DNA of 64,000 bases, taken from an uncultured Bacteroidales bacterium (GTDB lineage: Bacteria; Bacteroidota; Bacteroidia; Bacteroidales; F082). The stretch covers positions 62,001 to 126,000 of the forward strand of contig CAMYYD010000004.1 of assembly GCA_947303395.1 (NCBI GenBank). The letters run 5' to 3'. This document shows positions 43,102 to 52,522 of this stretch, piece by piece; within the stretch, counting starts at the first letter, position 1, and each line of letters begins with the position of its first letter. Below the pieces are notes generated by a model. The model was not told where the DNA came from. It worked only from the letters and a program-made list of their open reading frames with translations, and did no database searches. The position numbers and the translations under genes are program-made.

Positions 43102-45621
43102 ATGAGTAACGATATTCAGAATTTACAGAGATCGCTTCAAACAGAAGAGGAAAATACAATTGATATAAAGACTCTCATTATCAAGATTTTGAGTTATTGG
43201 TATCTGTTTGTCATTTTCGGAATGGTTGCCTTGATGGCTGGTTATGTCTATAACAGATATTCGCCAAACGTCTATCAGGTGTCGGCTTCCATTTATGTCA
43301 AAGAAACGAAGATGGGTATGGATGCGACATCAATGATGACGGGTATGAATTTCAGAAGCTATGGCAACGTACAGAATGAAATAGGTATCCTTAAGTCGTA
43401 TATGCTTGCCGAAAGGGCTTTGAGACATCTTGATTTCAATGTGTCATATTATTCAAAAGGCAGACTTGCAACATCAGAATTGTATAAAGACAACCCATTC
43501 ACTGTCGAGGTGGATTATTCGACACCTCAGATGGTCGGCGTTTTGTATACAGTTAAGATTTTGAATAATGGCCAGTACAGACTTAGGGCTGAAGCCGACT
43601 TTGCTTCGCTGTATGACTTCACTGAGGATAAATATGTTGGAAGATTTGAAAATGTTAATGTTGACGAGGTTTATAATTTTGGTGATACGGTAACCAGTAA
43701 ATACAATAAATTCCGTATTATTCTGAATAGTCATTACAACTTTGACAACGATAACAGAATGAAGTTGTCGTTCCGCATCAACAGCATGGTTTCGCTGGTT
43801 GGAATGATGAGCGGAAGAATGTCGGTCGCAACTATCAATAAGGAGGCTTCATTGCTCAGTTTGACGATGACCGGTACAAATGCGGCTAAAATCACTGATT
43901 ATCTGAATCAGTTATGCGCTGAGTTTATTCAGAGAGACCTTGACTTGAAGAACAGAGTTTCAGAAAACACCATTAAATTTATTGATAATGAATTGGTTGA
44001 AATTCAGGAATCGTTGAATGAGGCTGAAATTGACCTTCAGAGTTTCCAGCAGGGTAACGATTTCATGAATCTCGACAAGCAAGCCAGCGATTTGTTCAAT
44101 TATTTGAAAGAACAGGAAAAACGTAAGGCTGAGTTGGAACTGAATCTCAAATATTACACTGATTTGAAGGTTTATATTGAGGCCAACCTCGACGAGCCTG
44201 ACAAACTCATCGCTCCAAGTGCTATGGGTATTCAGGACCCGCTTCTTAACAATTTGGTTAGCAAGCTCGTTGAACTTTCGAGTAAGAAACAGACACAGCT
44301 CATCACTTCAACCGACAAGAACCCTGTCGTTATCAGTCTCGACCAGCAGATAGCGCAGACCAAGTTGACACTTTTGGAGAATATCAATAATATCATTAAC
44401 AACGCGAAACTGACGATAAAAGGTATCAACGATAATATCAGCAAACTGGACGAGCAGGTTAAGGAACTTCCTGAGACTCAGCGTCAGTTGCTCGGATATC
44501 AGCGTAAGTTCACTTACAGTGAGAATATCTATAACTTCTTGATGCAGAGACGTTCGGAGGCTCAGATTCTTAAAGCCAGCAACACTCCGGATAATGAGAT
44601 TATCGATACAGCCAAGTTGGCTCTCGTGAGAAGAGTCGCTCCTAAAGCAATGATGAACTATCTCGTTTTCTTGATAGTCGGACTGCTAATCCCAGTTGCA
44701 TTTATCTTCTTGAAAGATTTCTTCAACACCAAGATTCTTGAACGTAAGGATGTTGAAAAAGTCACCAAGTTCCCGATCATCGGACAGATTCCGCAAATTG
44801 AGTCGAGTTCAAGTTCGAAGACCATGGTTATCGAATCGCCGAAATCGCCTGCTGCTGAGTCATTCCGCTCAATCAGAACGAATATCGATTACATCACGCA
44901 AGGTCAGGAGAAGAGCACTATCCTTGTCACTGGCGATATGTCATCCGTTGGTAAGACTTATATTTCCATCAACATGGCATCAATCTATGCGCTTTATGGA
45001 AAGAAGACAGTGCTTATCGGATTCGACTTGCGTAAACCTCGTTTGTATCAGGAGTTCGGTTTGAGCAATAAACTTGGAACAACTTCATATCTCGCAAACA
45101 AAGCTTCGATTGATGAGATTATCCAGCCATCAGGCAAATTGCCGTCACTCGATGTGATTTGTGCAGGTCCTGTTCCGCCAAACCCGGCCGAGCTTATCGC
45201 TTCGAAACGTTGTGCACAGCTGTTTACCGAGTTGAAGGAAAGATATGATTACATAATCATCGATACTCCGCCTCTCGCTTTGGTTACCGATGCCTTCTTG
45301 CTGGTGAAATACACTGATGCTAACTGCTACATTGTGCGTCAAGGTGTTACAAACAAGAAAGTGTTTGCTTCAATCACAGAAGATTTGGAAAAGCGTGGCA
45401 TAAAGATGAACATCATCATCAACGGTATCCAGTTCTCAGGAACTTACGGCTATCGTTACAGCTACGGCTATGGTGGATATGGTTACGGTTATGGTTACGG
45501 TTATGGTTACGGCTATGGCTACGGTTACGGAACTGGATACTATGGCAGCGACGACCATCATCATGGCAAGAAACAGAAAGAAGGTCTCATAGCGAGACTG
45601 CTCAGAAAAAGAAGAGAATAA
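43102..45621 (+). CDS. Wzc-like polysaccharide co-polymerase and tyrosine autokinase
   Basis: This is an inner-membrane chain-length regulator with a BY-kinase domain, 839 residues. A transmembrane helix at about 34-52 and another near 517-536 flank a periplasmic Wzz-type region with long coiled coils (about 285-470). The cytosolic kinase has Walker A GDMSSVGKT, Walker A' VLIGFDLRKPR and Walker B YIIIDTPPLALVTD. The C-terminus holds an extended Tyr-Gly tract (about 781-815) followed by DDHHHGKK, the expected tyrosine cluster for autophosphorylation but exceptionally regular here. It works with the upstream export lipoprotein. Confidence 0.92.
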   Translation: MSNDIQNLQRSLQTEEENTIDIKTLIIKILSYWYLFVIFGMVALMAGYVYNRYSPNVYQVSASIYVKETKMGMDATSMMTGMNFRSYGNVQNEIGILKSYMLAERALRHLDFNVSYYSKGRLATSELYKDNPFTVEVDYSTPQMVGVLYTVKILNNGQYRLRAEADFASLYDFTEDKYVGRFENVNVDEVYNFGDTVTSKYNKFRIILNSHYNFDNDNRMKLSFRINSMVSLVGMMSGRMSVATINKEASLLSLTMTGTNAAKITDYLNQLCAEFIQRDLDLKNRVSENTIKFIDNELVEIQESLNEAEIDLQSFQQGNDFMNLDKQASDLFNYLKEQEKRKAELELNLKYYTDLKVYIEANLDEPDKLIAPSAMGIQDPLLNNLVSKLVELSSKKQTQLITSTDKNPVVISLDQQIAQTKLTLLENINNIINNAKLTIKGINDNISKLDEQVKELPETQRQLLGYQRKFTYSENIYNFLMQRRSEAQILKASNTPDNEIIDTAKLALVRRVAPKAMMNYLVFLIVGLLIPVAFIFLKDFFNTKILERKDVEKVTKFPIIGQIPQIESSSSSKTMVIESPKSPAAESFRSIRTNIDYITQGQEKSTILVTGDMSSVGKTYISINMASIYALYGKKTVLIGFDLRKPRLYQEFGLSNKLGTTSYLANKASIDEIIQPSGKLPSLDVICAGPVPPNPAELIASKRCAQLFTELKERYDYIIIDTPPLALVTDAFLLVKYTDANCYIVRQGVTNKKVFASITEDLEKRGIKMNIIINGIQFSGTYGYRYSYGYGGYGYGYGYGYGYGYGYGYGTGYYGSDDHHHGKKQKEGLIARLLRKRRE
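45445..45549 (+). repeat. Tandem TAYGGY repeat encoding the Tyr-Gly tail of the Wzc-like kinase
   Basis: Repeated hexamers such as GGTTAC/GGTTAT and GGCTAC encode alternating Tyr and Gly. Such a tract can vary in length by replication slippage in steps of two residues without a frameshift. Confidence 0.8.
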
Positions 45622-45628
45622 TCTCTGA

Positions 45629-46360
45629 TTATTGTAGCACAGTTTTAAGTATATCGGTGGATTTCATATCGTTGAATCCGCCGATATGCATTTTATAATA
45701 GGTGATGACGACTTCCAACAGCTGTCGCCGCTCGTTGTTTGTGAGATTCAGGCAGCTATCGTCAAAGATACTGCATCTACAAAGATTGTAAAATAAGGAA
45801 CTTAATTGATTGTCAATGATATAAGTTACGCCTGAACCATCGTGAAGGAAACATCCTTCTTCCAAATCGAAGACAAATCCGGGTTTATATGCGCCGAGAT
45901 TAGGCGAAAAGCCAAGAAAACGGCTTAATTCTAATGAAAATTTCAGAGGATAGTCGGCATAATTGCTGTCGAGTTCATCGAGATGAGTCAATGAATGATG
46001 GACAAAGTCGAAAAGTTCGAGATCAGTCTCGCCGTCCTGAATCGATTTTGACAGCAGTTCGCACAAAAACAGCACAATCGCATTCTTATTAATATTAAAA
46101 GGTATGGTCTGGTAGGAATATTCCACGCTGGCCTCTTTCAGATAGCTAAGATCTCCACGAGATTTGGCGCTTACGATTTCGAGTAAGGTGAGTGGCTGAA
46201 ACAAGGCGGCGCGAATCTTGGCGTTTTTGTTATAAGCGCCTTTTATCATGAACGACTGTAACCCGTTTTGTTCTGTTAACAATTTGACAATCAGACTGTT
46301 ATCGCCATATTTTATGGCTTTAAGAACGATTGCGCGGGTTTTGTCGGGGTTGTTCATCAT
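45629..46360 (-). CDS. recO: DNA repair protein RecO
   Basis: RecO helps RecR load RecA onto SSB-coated DNA in the RecF pathway. The N-terminal OB fold (KTRAIVLKAIKYGDNSLIVKLLTEQNG) is typical. The helical C-terminal domain lacks an evident complete CxxC zinc pair. The 243-residue length is standard. The ATG overlaps the stop of the PorZ-like gene by 4 bases (ATGA), so the two are translationally coupled. Confidence 0.9.
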   Translation of the reverse strand: MMNNPDKTRAIVLKAIKYGDNSLIVKLLTEQNGLQSFMIKGAYNKNAKIRAALFQPLTLLEIVSAKSRGDLSYLKEASVEYSYQTIPFNINKNAIVLFLCELLSKSIQDGETDLELFDFVHHSLTHLDELDSNYADYPLKFSLELSRFLGFSPNLGAYKPGFVFDLEEGCFLHDGSGVTYIIDNQLSSLFYNLCRCSIFDDSCLNLTNNERRQLLEVVITYYKMHIGGFNDMKSTDILKTVLQ

Positions 46361-48621
46361 TTCATGATCAGGACTTTGGTGGCAAACGTCTCGTTGCCTG
46401 TCTCATCGCTGACGAAGATGAGATAAATGCCTGGCTCCACTTTTCTTCCGTTGATGTCGGTGCAGTCCCAGACGGCTTGACCGCCTTCAGCCTGAAGATG
46501 TGTCACGAATGCGCCGTTTGATGTGGTTATTTTCACAAGAGCGTCAGTGACAAGTCCTTTGATTCCAACGATTCCTTGGTGTTCAGGACGTACAGGGTTC
46601 GGATAAACAATAACGTTGGTATTAGTCTCGTAGCCCTTTGAGGCAGTGCCTTTATAGGAGATGATTCCCTTATCTGTGGCAAAGAAAACGTTGCCGTCGT
46701 CGTCGACAGCTATGTCCTTCACTGTGTTAGAGAACAGAGGGCTGTTTTCCATTGTGAAATGATGTAATGTCGTTTGTCCGTCGTTGGAGGTGTGGATTAC
46801 ACCGTTGTTGGTGCCGAACCACATGTTGTTTGCGCCGTCGACAGCGATTGCCAGAACACTTTGTCCTGAAAGAAGGTAATCGGCCTGACCTGAACCGTCG
46901 TTGCGGGGGATGAGAATCCTCGAGCATGCGTAGGAGCTGTTTTTGAAAATCTTTTTCGAGTCATAGAACAAAGCCACTCCGTCGGTGGTGCCAATCCAGA
47001 CAGTGCCTTTGTTGTCGGTAACGAAGCAGTTGGCATCACCTGGCAGGCTGCCTAAGCTGGCGTTTTTGTTAACGGTTTTTGTTGTGTTTCCGTCGAAAAC
47101 GATGAGCTCGCCACCACGTTTGAAAACCCATTTTATGTCGTTTTTGTCGACCATCAAACGACCAATATCTCCGCTGCCAATGTTGAACGCCTGCCATGTA
47201 CCGTTGGTTTTATATACGGAAAGCATCTTGTCGGCACCGCTGTTGGCAATCCAAAGATTGTTGTTGCTGTCGAAATCAAATCCGGTGATGTAGGTGTATT
47301 TGATCAAAAGATGCATGCCGAGGGTGCTGTTTGACGGGTTGAACACGTTTTTCACATGTTTGTTTTCAAACTGAACCAAGCCTTTTGAATAAGAACCAGC
47401 GTAAACGATGCTGTTATTAAGCGGGTCGGCCTTCACGTATGTGATATCGAAGATGGTGTCCAATGCAGGGACATTCCATGAATTCAAATATGACCATGAG
47501 TCTCCGTTGTAGTGTGAGATGCCGTTGTTTTTCCATGTTGGTGCCCATGTGCTTGTGTAGCCTCCTGACGCCATCCATAAATCCTTGCCGGCAGCTGTTA
47601 TGCTGAAAACCATATCGGAGAACGGTCCGTTGAACCAGATGTATTCATTTGTGCCGTCAGGATAAAGCTTTGCCAGAGATGAGGTGATTGTGCCACACCA
47701 ATAACAATTGCGTTTTGGGTCAAAAACAGTTGATTGTGCGGTGATGTTGTTTTTAGAAAACACGACGTTCTTATCTGTGTCGAAAACGGTGATTTTTTGA
47801 GTGTTTTCTGTCACGATGAGGAGGTCGTCGCAAACACGCAAATCCTTGATCAGGTCAAACTCATCGTTGAGGAAATAGCTCCATGATGTGGTGTCGTTTA
47901 TGGCAAATAAGACATTGTTATCATGCTCATTGTCAGAGTAATTAGCCACTACATATCCGTCGAAAGTCTCAACATTTGAGAAATTGTCTGTTTGGTGTGG
48001 CATATTAATAAAACGTTTCCATTGGGAATAGTCGGCGAGGAACTGATTATCCGCGGAAGCGTAGTAGATTCCATTTTCTGTAGCGGCGTAAAACACATTG
48101 TTGCAGATGGTTAAGTCGTTGACACCCAGATAGCTGCCGTTATTTCCAATGATATAAGTGTCTTTGACCTCGTTGCGTTTTATGTCAATCACCACTATGC
48201 CGAAACCGCAGCAAACATAGATGAAATCGTTATGGAAAAATGCGTTGTTGATGGTTTTGTTTCCGAGGATATATTTGTTGTATATATCCGGAATGTTTGT
48301 CACATTATCTTGACTATCAATGAGATCGATATTTGTATTAGTGTATCCGACGAAAACCAGATTTGAAGATTTGTCGTATTTTATTGTGTTGATTCCGATA
48401 TCTGACAGACCGTTAATTTTCGAAAGGTGGTTGATGCTGTTGTCGTCGGTGTTGTAATAGAAAATGTCGTAAGGTGTGGCAGCGAAAATCTTATTTTGCA
48501 TGATGTCGACGCTTATGACTTTCATGCCCGGAGTGTGCGTTGTCCATTCGCCAATTGATTGGGCGGCGCAAAATATATTGGTTATCAGTAAGATTGCTAG
48601 GGTGAATATAGTTTTTTTCAT
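46357..48621 (-). CDS. porZ: PorZ-like T9SS beta-propeller protein with C-terminal sorting domain
   Basis: PorZ is part of the T9SS surface attachment complex that delivers anionic LPS to cargo. The 754-residue protein has a signal peptide (MKKTIFTLAILLITNIFCAA), then opens with IGEWTTHTP and propeller blades of the two-component-regulator type (NKIFAATPYDIFYYNTD, LWIANSGADKML, GTVWIGTTDGVALFYDS, NMWFGTNNGVIH). It ends in a CTD (VIVYPNPVRPEHQG to ATKVLIMK). The start is ATG 48621: an upstream in-frame ATG at 48702 would place the first codons inside the tRNA-Arg gene. Length, architecture and CTD all fit PorZ. Confidence 0.87.
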   Translation of the reverse strand: MKKTIFTLAILLITNIFCAAQSIGEWTTHTPGMKVISVDIMQNKIFAATPYDIFYYNTDDNSINHLSKINGLSDIGINTIKYDKSSNLVFVGYTNTNIDLIDSQDNVTNIPDIYNKYILGNKTINNAFFHNDFIYVCCGFGIVVIDIKRNEVKDTYIIGNNGSYLGVNDLTICNNVFYAATENGIYYASADNQFLADYSQWKRFINMPHQTDNFSNVETFDGYVVANYSDNEHDNNVLFAINDTTSWSYFLNDEFDLIKDLRVCDDLLIVTENTQKITVFDTDKNVVFSKNNITAQSTVFDPKRNCYWCGTITSSLAKLYPDGTNEYIWFNGPFSDMVFSITAAGKDLWMASGGYTSTWAPTWKNNGISHYNGDSWSYLNSWNVPALDTIFDITYVKADPLNNSIVYAGSYSKGLVQFENKHVKNVFNPSNSTLGMHLLIKYTYITGFDFDSNNNLWIANSGADKMLSVYKTNGTWQAFNIGSGDIGRLMVDKNDIKWVFKRGGELIVFDGNTTKTVNKNASLGSLPGDANCFVTDNKGTVWIGTTDGVALFYDSKKIFKNSSYACSRILIPRNDGSGQADYLLSGQSVLAIAVDGANNMWFGTNNGVIHTSNDGQTTLHHFTMENSPLFSNTVKDIAVDDDGNVFFATDKGIISYKGTASKGYETNTNVIVYPNPVRPEHQGIVGIKGLVTDALVKITTSNGAFVTHLQAEGGQAVWDCTDINGRKVEPGIYLIFVSDETGNETFATKVLIMK

Positions 48622-48677
48622 GAAGAAATGTTTTATATTGTTTATAACGACAAACAGCTTAAAATATTGTAAAAAAG

Positions 48678-48749
48678 TACCCCGGCTGGGAATCGAACCC
48701 AAATCTCAGGTTTAGGAAACCTCCGTTCTATCCGTTGAACTACCAGGGC
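48678..48749 (-). tRNA. tRNA-Arg (anticodon CCU)
   Basis: The 72-nt cloverleaf has acceptor GCCCTGG pairing with CCGGGGT (G-U pairs at ends), anticodon loop TTCCTAA, and T arm TTGGG-TTCGATT-CCCAG. CCA is not encoded. It reads AGG. A minus-strand TAATTTTG promoter element lies just upstream. Confidence 0.9.
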
Positions 48750-48760
48750 ATTTCTGGGTG

Positions 48761-48768
48761 CAAAATTA
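48761..48768 (-). promoter_or_regulatory. Putative -7 promoter element of tRNA-Arg
   Basis: Minus-strand TAATTTTG lies 11 bases upstream of the mature 5' end. Confidence 0.6.
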
Positions 48769-48810
48769 CGAATTTTTTAAATAATTTGCACATTATATTT
48801 CCGAATTGTT

Positions 48811-48818
48811 TAATTTTG
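48811..48818 (+). promoter_or_regulatory. Putative -7 promoter element of panC
   Basis: TAATTTTG lies 29 bases before the ATG at 48848. Confidence 0.6.
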
Positions 48819-48847
48819 CATGATTTTTCAAACTAAATTTGAAAGTT

Positions 48848-49693
48848 ATGATTCAGGTATTTAATTATATTGCAGATCTTCAATCGTTTTTGAAGGCAAA
48901 GCGTGATTCGGGCCTTACAGTGGGTCTGGTGCCAACAATGGGTGCATTGCATGAAGGACATCTTTCGTTGATGCGTCGCGCAAAAAAGGAAAATGATATT
49001 GCGGTGGCGAGTGTTTTTGTGAATCCGGTCCAGTTTAACAATCCTGTGGATTTGGAGAAATATCCGCGTACTCCTGAGAGAGACGTGGCATTGCTCGAAA
49101 GCGCAGGCTGCGACGCGGTGTTCATGCCGTCGGTGGAGGAGATGTATCCTACAAAAGTTGAAGATCACTACGATTTCGGTGCCATCGAGCATGTAATGGA
49201 AGGTGCTTGCCGTCCAGGTCACTTCAACGGAGTGGCTATCGTGGTGCGCAAGCTGTTTGAAATTGTGGAGCCTAACAGAGCTTATTTTGGCGAAAAAGAC
49301 TTCCAGCAGCTGGCTATCATCAAAAAATTGGTGAAAGATTACAATATAAATCTCGAAGTGGTGCCTTGCGACATCGTTCGTGAGAAAGACGGATTGGCGA
49401 TGAGTTCAAGAAACATGCGCCTCAACGCCGATGAACGCGCCATCGCACCTATGATTTGCAAGGTTTTAAAAGAGACTATTGCGGATTATGAGACGATGAG
49501 TCCGGCCGAGATGAAGGCTTTGGCACTGAAAAAATACTCCGAGATAAAACAATTTGACGTTGAATACGTTGAAATAGCAGACGAGACCACGTTGCAGACC
49601 GTCACCGACTGGAAAGACAGCGAGCATGCGAGAATTTTTGTGGCACTGCAGCTCGGACCGGTCCGTTTGATTGATAACATGAGAATTTATTAA
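48848..49693 (+). CDS. panC: Pantothenate synthetase
   Basis: It condenses pantoate and beta-alanine with ATP to give pantothenate. Hallmarks are [18 protein letters not shown] (HxGH), [44 protein letters not shown] and [11 protein letters not shown] (KMSxS-like). The ATG at 48848 begins MIQVFNYI, as in relatives; a TTG three codons upstream is less likely. The 281-residue length is normal. panD follows after 1 base and provides the beta-alanine substrate. Confidence 0.95.
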   Translation: MIQVFNYIADLQSFLKAKRDSGLTVGLVPTMGALHEGHLSLMRRAKKENDIAVASVFVNPVQFNNPVDLEKYPRTPERDVALLESAGCDAVFMPSVEEMYPTKVEDHYDFGAIEHVMEGACRPGHFNGVAIVVRKLFEIVEPNRAYFGEKDFQQLAIIKKLVKDYNINLEVVPCDIVREKDGLAMSSRNMRLNADERAIAPMICKVLKETIADYETMSPAEMKALALKKYSEIKQFDVEYVEIADETTLQTVTDWKDSEHARIFVALQLGPVRLIDNMRIY

Positions 49694-49694
49694 G

Positions 49695-50039
49695 ATGAAC
49701 ATAGAGATTCTTAAATCGAAAATACATCGCGCCACTGTTACGCAGGCCGACCTTGACTATATCGGAAGCATCACCATCGACGAAGAATTGATGGATGCTG
49801 TCAACCTCATTGAAAATGAGAAAGTTGACATCTACGACGTCACCAATGGCAACCGACTGCATACCTACGTCATCAAGGGCAAGCGTGGCAGCGGAGTCAT
49901 CGGCATCAACGGAGCGGCGGCACATCTCGTGAAGAAAGGCGACCTCGTGATTATCGCTTCTTATTGCTCGATGGACTTCGAAGAGGCTAAGAAATTCAAG
50001 CCGATGATTGTTTTTCCTGACAAAAACAACAAAATTTGA
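49695..50039 (+). CDS. panD: Aspartate 1-decarboxylase
   Basis: This pyruvoyl enzyme makes beta-alanine for pantothenate. The self-cleavage site Gly24-Ser25 is in DYIGSITID, the basic segment [14 protein letters not shown] precedes it, and [26 protein letters not shown] (in parts) follows. Its 114 residues match the family. It is coupled to panC, and its stop overlaps the TTG start of the next gene. Confidence 0.95.
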   Translation: MNIEILKSKIHRATVTQADLDYIGSITIDEELMDAVNLIENEKVDIYDVTNGNRLHTYVIKGKRGSGVIGINGAAAHLVKKGDLVIIASYCSMDFEEAKKFKPMIVFPDKNNKI

Positions 50040-51016
50040 ATAAAAAAACGTCCAAAACCCTGTGGTACATAGTCTTCCTCGCATTGGGAGTGGCATTGTT
50101 ATGGTTCAGTTTCCGTAACATCGACCTGTCGCAGCTTTGGACCGATATCAAATCAGCGAAATATTCGTGGATGCTTTTGAGTTTGGCATGTCTTGCCATC
50201 TCATTGTTTTTCAGAGCTTTACGATGGAATATACAGATTGAGGCTCTCGGCTATAAAACGAGGGCTTCGTCGACTTATGGAGCCGTTTTGATAGCTTATT
50301 TGGCGAACTGCATCTTTCCGCGACTCGGTGAAGTGGTGCGTTGCAGCGTGCTGAAACGCAAGGAAAACATCCCGTTCGACAAGACATTTGGCTCGGTGAT
50401 TTCTGAAAGAATCATCGATTTGCTGGTGCTTTTCACTTTGGCGTTTTTGGTCATCGTTTTTCAATGGAAACTTCTCGGAAGTCTCGTCACATCTTGGATG
50501 ATGCCGCTTCTTAACAAGTTGATAAACAATGTTTTACTTGGAATTATCGCGATAGTGGTTGGCATTGTTTTCATCATTTTCTTGATAAAGATAATCCGAA
50601 AAAACAAAAAAATCGCTTCGCTTTGGCATGGCTTCATCGACGGCATAAAATCTGTCGTGACGATGAAGAAGAAATGGCGTTTTGTGCTGTATACACTGGG
50701 AGTGTGGGGTTTTTACGTCATCATGACCTGGATGCCGTTTTATATGCTCAGTGAGACGAGTCATTTGGGCGTGGTGGAGGCAATTACTTTGCTCGGAATC
50801 GCCACTTTAGGCGTGGTGGCGCCGGTTCCAGGAGGCATTGGGACGTATCATTTTATCGCCATCACCTTGCTGAGCGGCTTTTATGGCATTTCAGAACAAG
50901 TAGCGGGCTCATTTGCCGCCATCAACCACGGCTCACAGATGATATTTTACCTCATCACCGGCGTTTTAGCCTATGTGGTGATGTTCTTTTTTGATCAATC
51001 TGGCAGATATGAATAG
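50036..51016 (+). CDS. Lysylphosphatidylglycerol synthase TM-region/YbhN-like membrane protein
   Basis: This is a polytopic membrane protein of the UPF0104 (YbhN/AglD-like) family; its members include flippase-type and envelope lipid functions, but the role here is unknown. About eight hydrophobic segments are visible. Family landmarks are [52 protein letters not shown] and [20 protein letters not shown]. It starts with TTG overlapping the panD stop (TTGA), and the basic N-terminus before the first helix supports this. The 3' end overlaps the convergent lipoprotein gene by 22 bases. Confidence 0.85.
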   Translation: MNKKTSKTLWYIVFLALGVALLWFSFRNIDLSQLWTDIKSAKYSWMLLSLACLAISLFFRALRWNIQIEALGYKTRASSTYGAVLIAYLANCIFPRLGEVVRCSVLKRKENIPFDKTFGSVISERIIDLLVLFTLAFLVIVFQWKLLGSLVTSWMMPLLNKLINNVLLGIIAIVVGIVFIIFLIKIIRKNKKIASLWHGFIDGIKSVVTMKKKWRFVLYTLGVWGFYVIMTWMPFYMLSETSHLGVVEAITLLGIATLGVVAPVPGGIGTYHFIAITLLSGFYGISEQVAGSFAAINHGSQMIFYLITGVLAYVVMFFFDQSGRYE

Positions 51017-51939
51017 GAATAGGTTGTCTCGCCTGTATATTTGAACAAATAAACTGAGTATTCGTATATATTCTCGTATGGATACTTATAGTCCGTAGGA
51101 TAATTATCTGAATAATTGTAGGTATAGTCGACTGTGTATAAATCACCGTAAACGTTATATGTTTCCGATAAAGCATTGTTTTGTGACAGTTGATACGAAC
51201 TACCCCATGCCAACATTAAAGCAGTTGATGAGTTCCTGCCGTAATACGGATTGTTTTTGTTGTCGTATGTGTAAGTGACAAAATACTCAAGGTCGGAATC
51301 AAACACATACATTTTTGTCATATTATTGTCAATCCATGCCAATTCTGTATAAGGTAGAATTCCATCTTTAGATGAGATTTCGTCAGTTTTGAACATATTT
51401 TCCATGAAACTTTTGCCATGTTTTGACATTGTTTTATTTTCCGACATATATGTACATGTAATTCTGATAGGCTTGTCGTTCTCATACGACACATCATAAG
51501 ATGATTCCAGTGTGCCATGGTCAAAGTACTTAATTTTACTTATTGCCGTGCCATTATATGAAAATTCAACACTTTCTGATTCCTCGCCATCAACATAATA
51601 AACGATTTCTGAAACCAATCCTTCATTATTATAATTTAATTTGTCGGTGCCGTCAAGATTATCCTGATAGTAATAATCTACTGAAGTCAGTTTATCATGT
51701 TCCCAATGCCATACGCGGATTAGGTTGTTGTCTGTAGAGGTTGAACCTACATATGACCATGTCTGGCCGTTGTCATTGGAGAAATAAGATTGTTCAACGT
51801 TGCTGTAATAAATCTCACTGATTCTTTTTCCCGTTATCTGGCTTCCGCTGCCGTTGTTGTCAGATGATGAGGAGTCTTTTGAACATGATGCAAATAAAGC
51901 CGTGCAGATTGCTAACGAGTAAACTAATAATTTTTTCAT
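50995..51939 (-). CDS. Unknown lipoprotein, likely surface-exposed
   Basis: The signal MKKLLVYSLAICTALFASC (Cys 19) is followed by SKDSSSSDNNGSG, which resembles the charged/serine lipoprotein-export signal of Bacteroidota surface lipoproteins. The body is rich in Tyr, Asn and Ser and has repeated YD-like strands (KLNYNNEGLVSEIVYYVDG, VEFSYNGTAISKIKYFDHG, YDVSYENDKPIRITCTY), as in RHS/YD-repeat-like beta proteins. No enzymatic motif is seen. It has its own promoter at 51980-51987. The C-terminal part is very Tyr-rich (YENIYEYSVYLFKY). Confidence 0.65.
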   Translation of the reverse strand: MKKLLVYSLAICTALFASCSKDSSSSDNNGSGSQITGKRISEIYYSNVEQSYFSNDNGQTWSYVGSTSTDNNLIRVWHWEHDKLTSVDYYYQDNLDGTDKLNYNNEGLVSEIVYYVDGEESESVEFSYNGTAISKIKYFDHGTLESSYDVSYENDKPIRITCTYMSENKTMSKHGKSFMENMFKTDEISSKDGILPYTELAWIDNNMTKMYVFDSDLEYFVTYTYDNKNNPYYGRNSSTALMLAWGSSYQLSQNNALSETYNVYGDLYTVDYTYNYSDNYPTDYKYPYENIYEYSVYLFKYTGETTYSYSYLPD

Positions 51940-51979
51940 ATCAAATATGTTTTTTGTTATTATGATTAAAATATTAACG

Positions 51980-51987
51980 CAAAGTTA
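51980..51987 (-). promoter_or_regulatory. Putative -7 promoter element of the 50995-51939 lipoprotein gene
   Basis: Minus-strand TAACTTTG lies 40 bases upstream of the ATG. Confidence 0.55.
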
Positions 51988-52010
51988 TGTGTTTTTTTGT
52001 ATAACTTTTT

Positions 52011-52018
52011 TAATTTTG
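52011..52018 (+). promoter_or_regulatory. Putative -7 promoter element of rfaE2
   Basis: TAATTTTG lies 16 bases before the ATG at 52035, so the leader is very short. Confidence 0.6.
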
Positions 52019-52034
52019 CAAAAAAAATCAAATA

Positions 52035-52520
52035 ATGAATTATTTTGAAAAGATTTGTAATAAGATTTTAGATAAAGAAGGTCTCGCGAAATGGCTTGAC
52101 GATTGCAGGAAAAACGGCAAGAAAATCGTGTTTTCGAACGGCTGTTTTGACATTTTGCATCGCGGACACGTTGAATATCTCGCTAAGGCTGCTGCTTTCG
52201 GTGATGTGATGGTTATCGGCTTGAACACTGATGCTTCTGTAAAGCGTTTGAAAGGTCCTTCGCGCCCGGTTAATGACGAGAACGCTCGTGCTTTTGTGCT
52301 GGCGGGACTTGAATTTGTGAGTGCTGTTGTGCTTTTTGACGAAGACACTCCTTATAATCTGATAAAAACCGTGCAGCCAGATGTTTTGGTAAAAGGCAGC
52401 GACTACAAGCCGGAAAACATCGTCGGCTACGACATTGTGATCGCAAAAGGTGGCAAAGTTGTCACGGTTGACTTGGTTGAAGGGTTTTCGACAACAGGAA
52501 TTATTAACAAAATGAAATAA
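52035..52520 (+). CDS. rfaE2: D-glycero-beta-D-manno-heptose 1-phosphate adenylyltransferase
   Basis: It makes ADP-heptose for LPS core biosynthesis. The nucleotidyltransferase motif is in [18 protein letters not shown] (HxGH). [12 protein letters not shown] and [16 protein letters not shown] follow, ending in [11 protein letters not shown]. The 161-residue length is that of a free-standing HldE C-terminal domain, so the kinase half (RfaE1) must be elsewhere. It fits with the GT9 heptosyltransferase-like gene at 18569. It lies alone between two minus-strand genes. Confidence 0.92.
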   Translation: MNYFEKICNKILDKEGLAKWLDDCRKNGKKIVFSNGCFDILHRGHVEYLAKAAAFGDVMVIGLNTDASVKRLKGPSRPVNDENARAFVLAGLEFVSAVVLFDEDTPYNLIKTVQPDVLVKGSDYKPENIVGYDIVIAKGGKVVTVDLVEGFSTTGIINKMK

Positions 52521-52522
52521 TT

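Noticed and set aside
48622-48702. N-terminal extension of the PorZ-like gene to an ATG at 48702
   Set aside because: The extension overlaps the 3' part of tRNA-Arg and would bury the signal peptide that begins at 48621.
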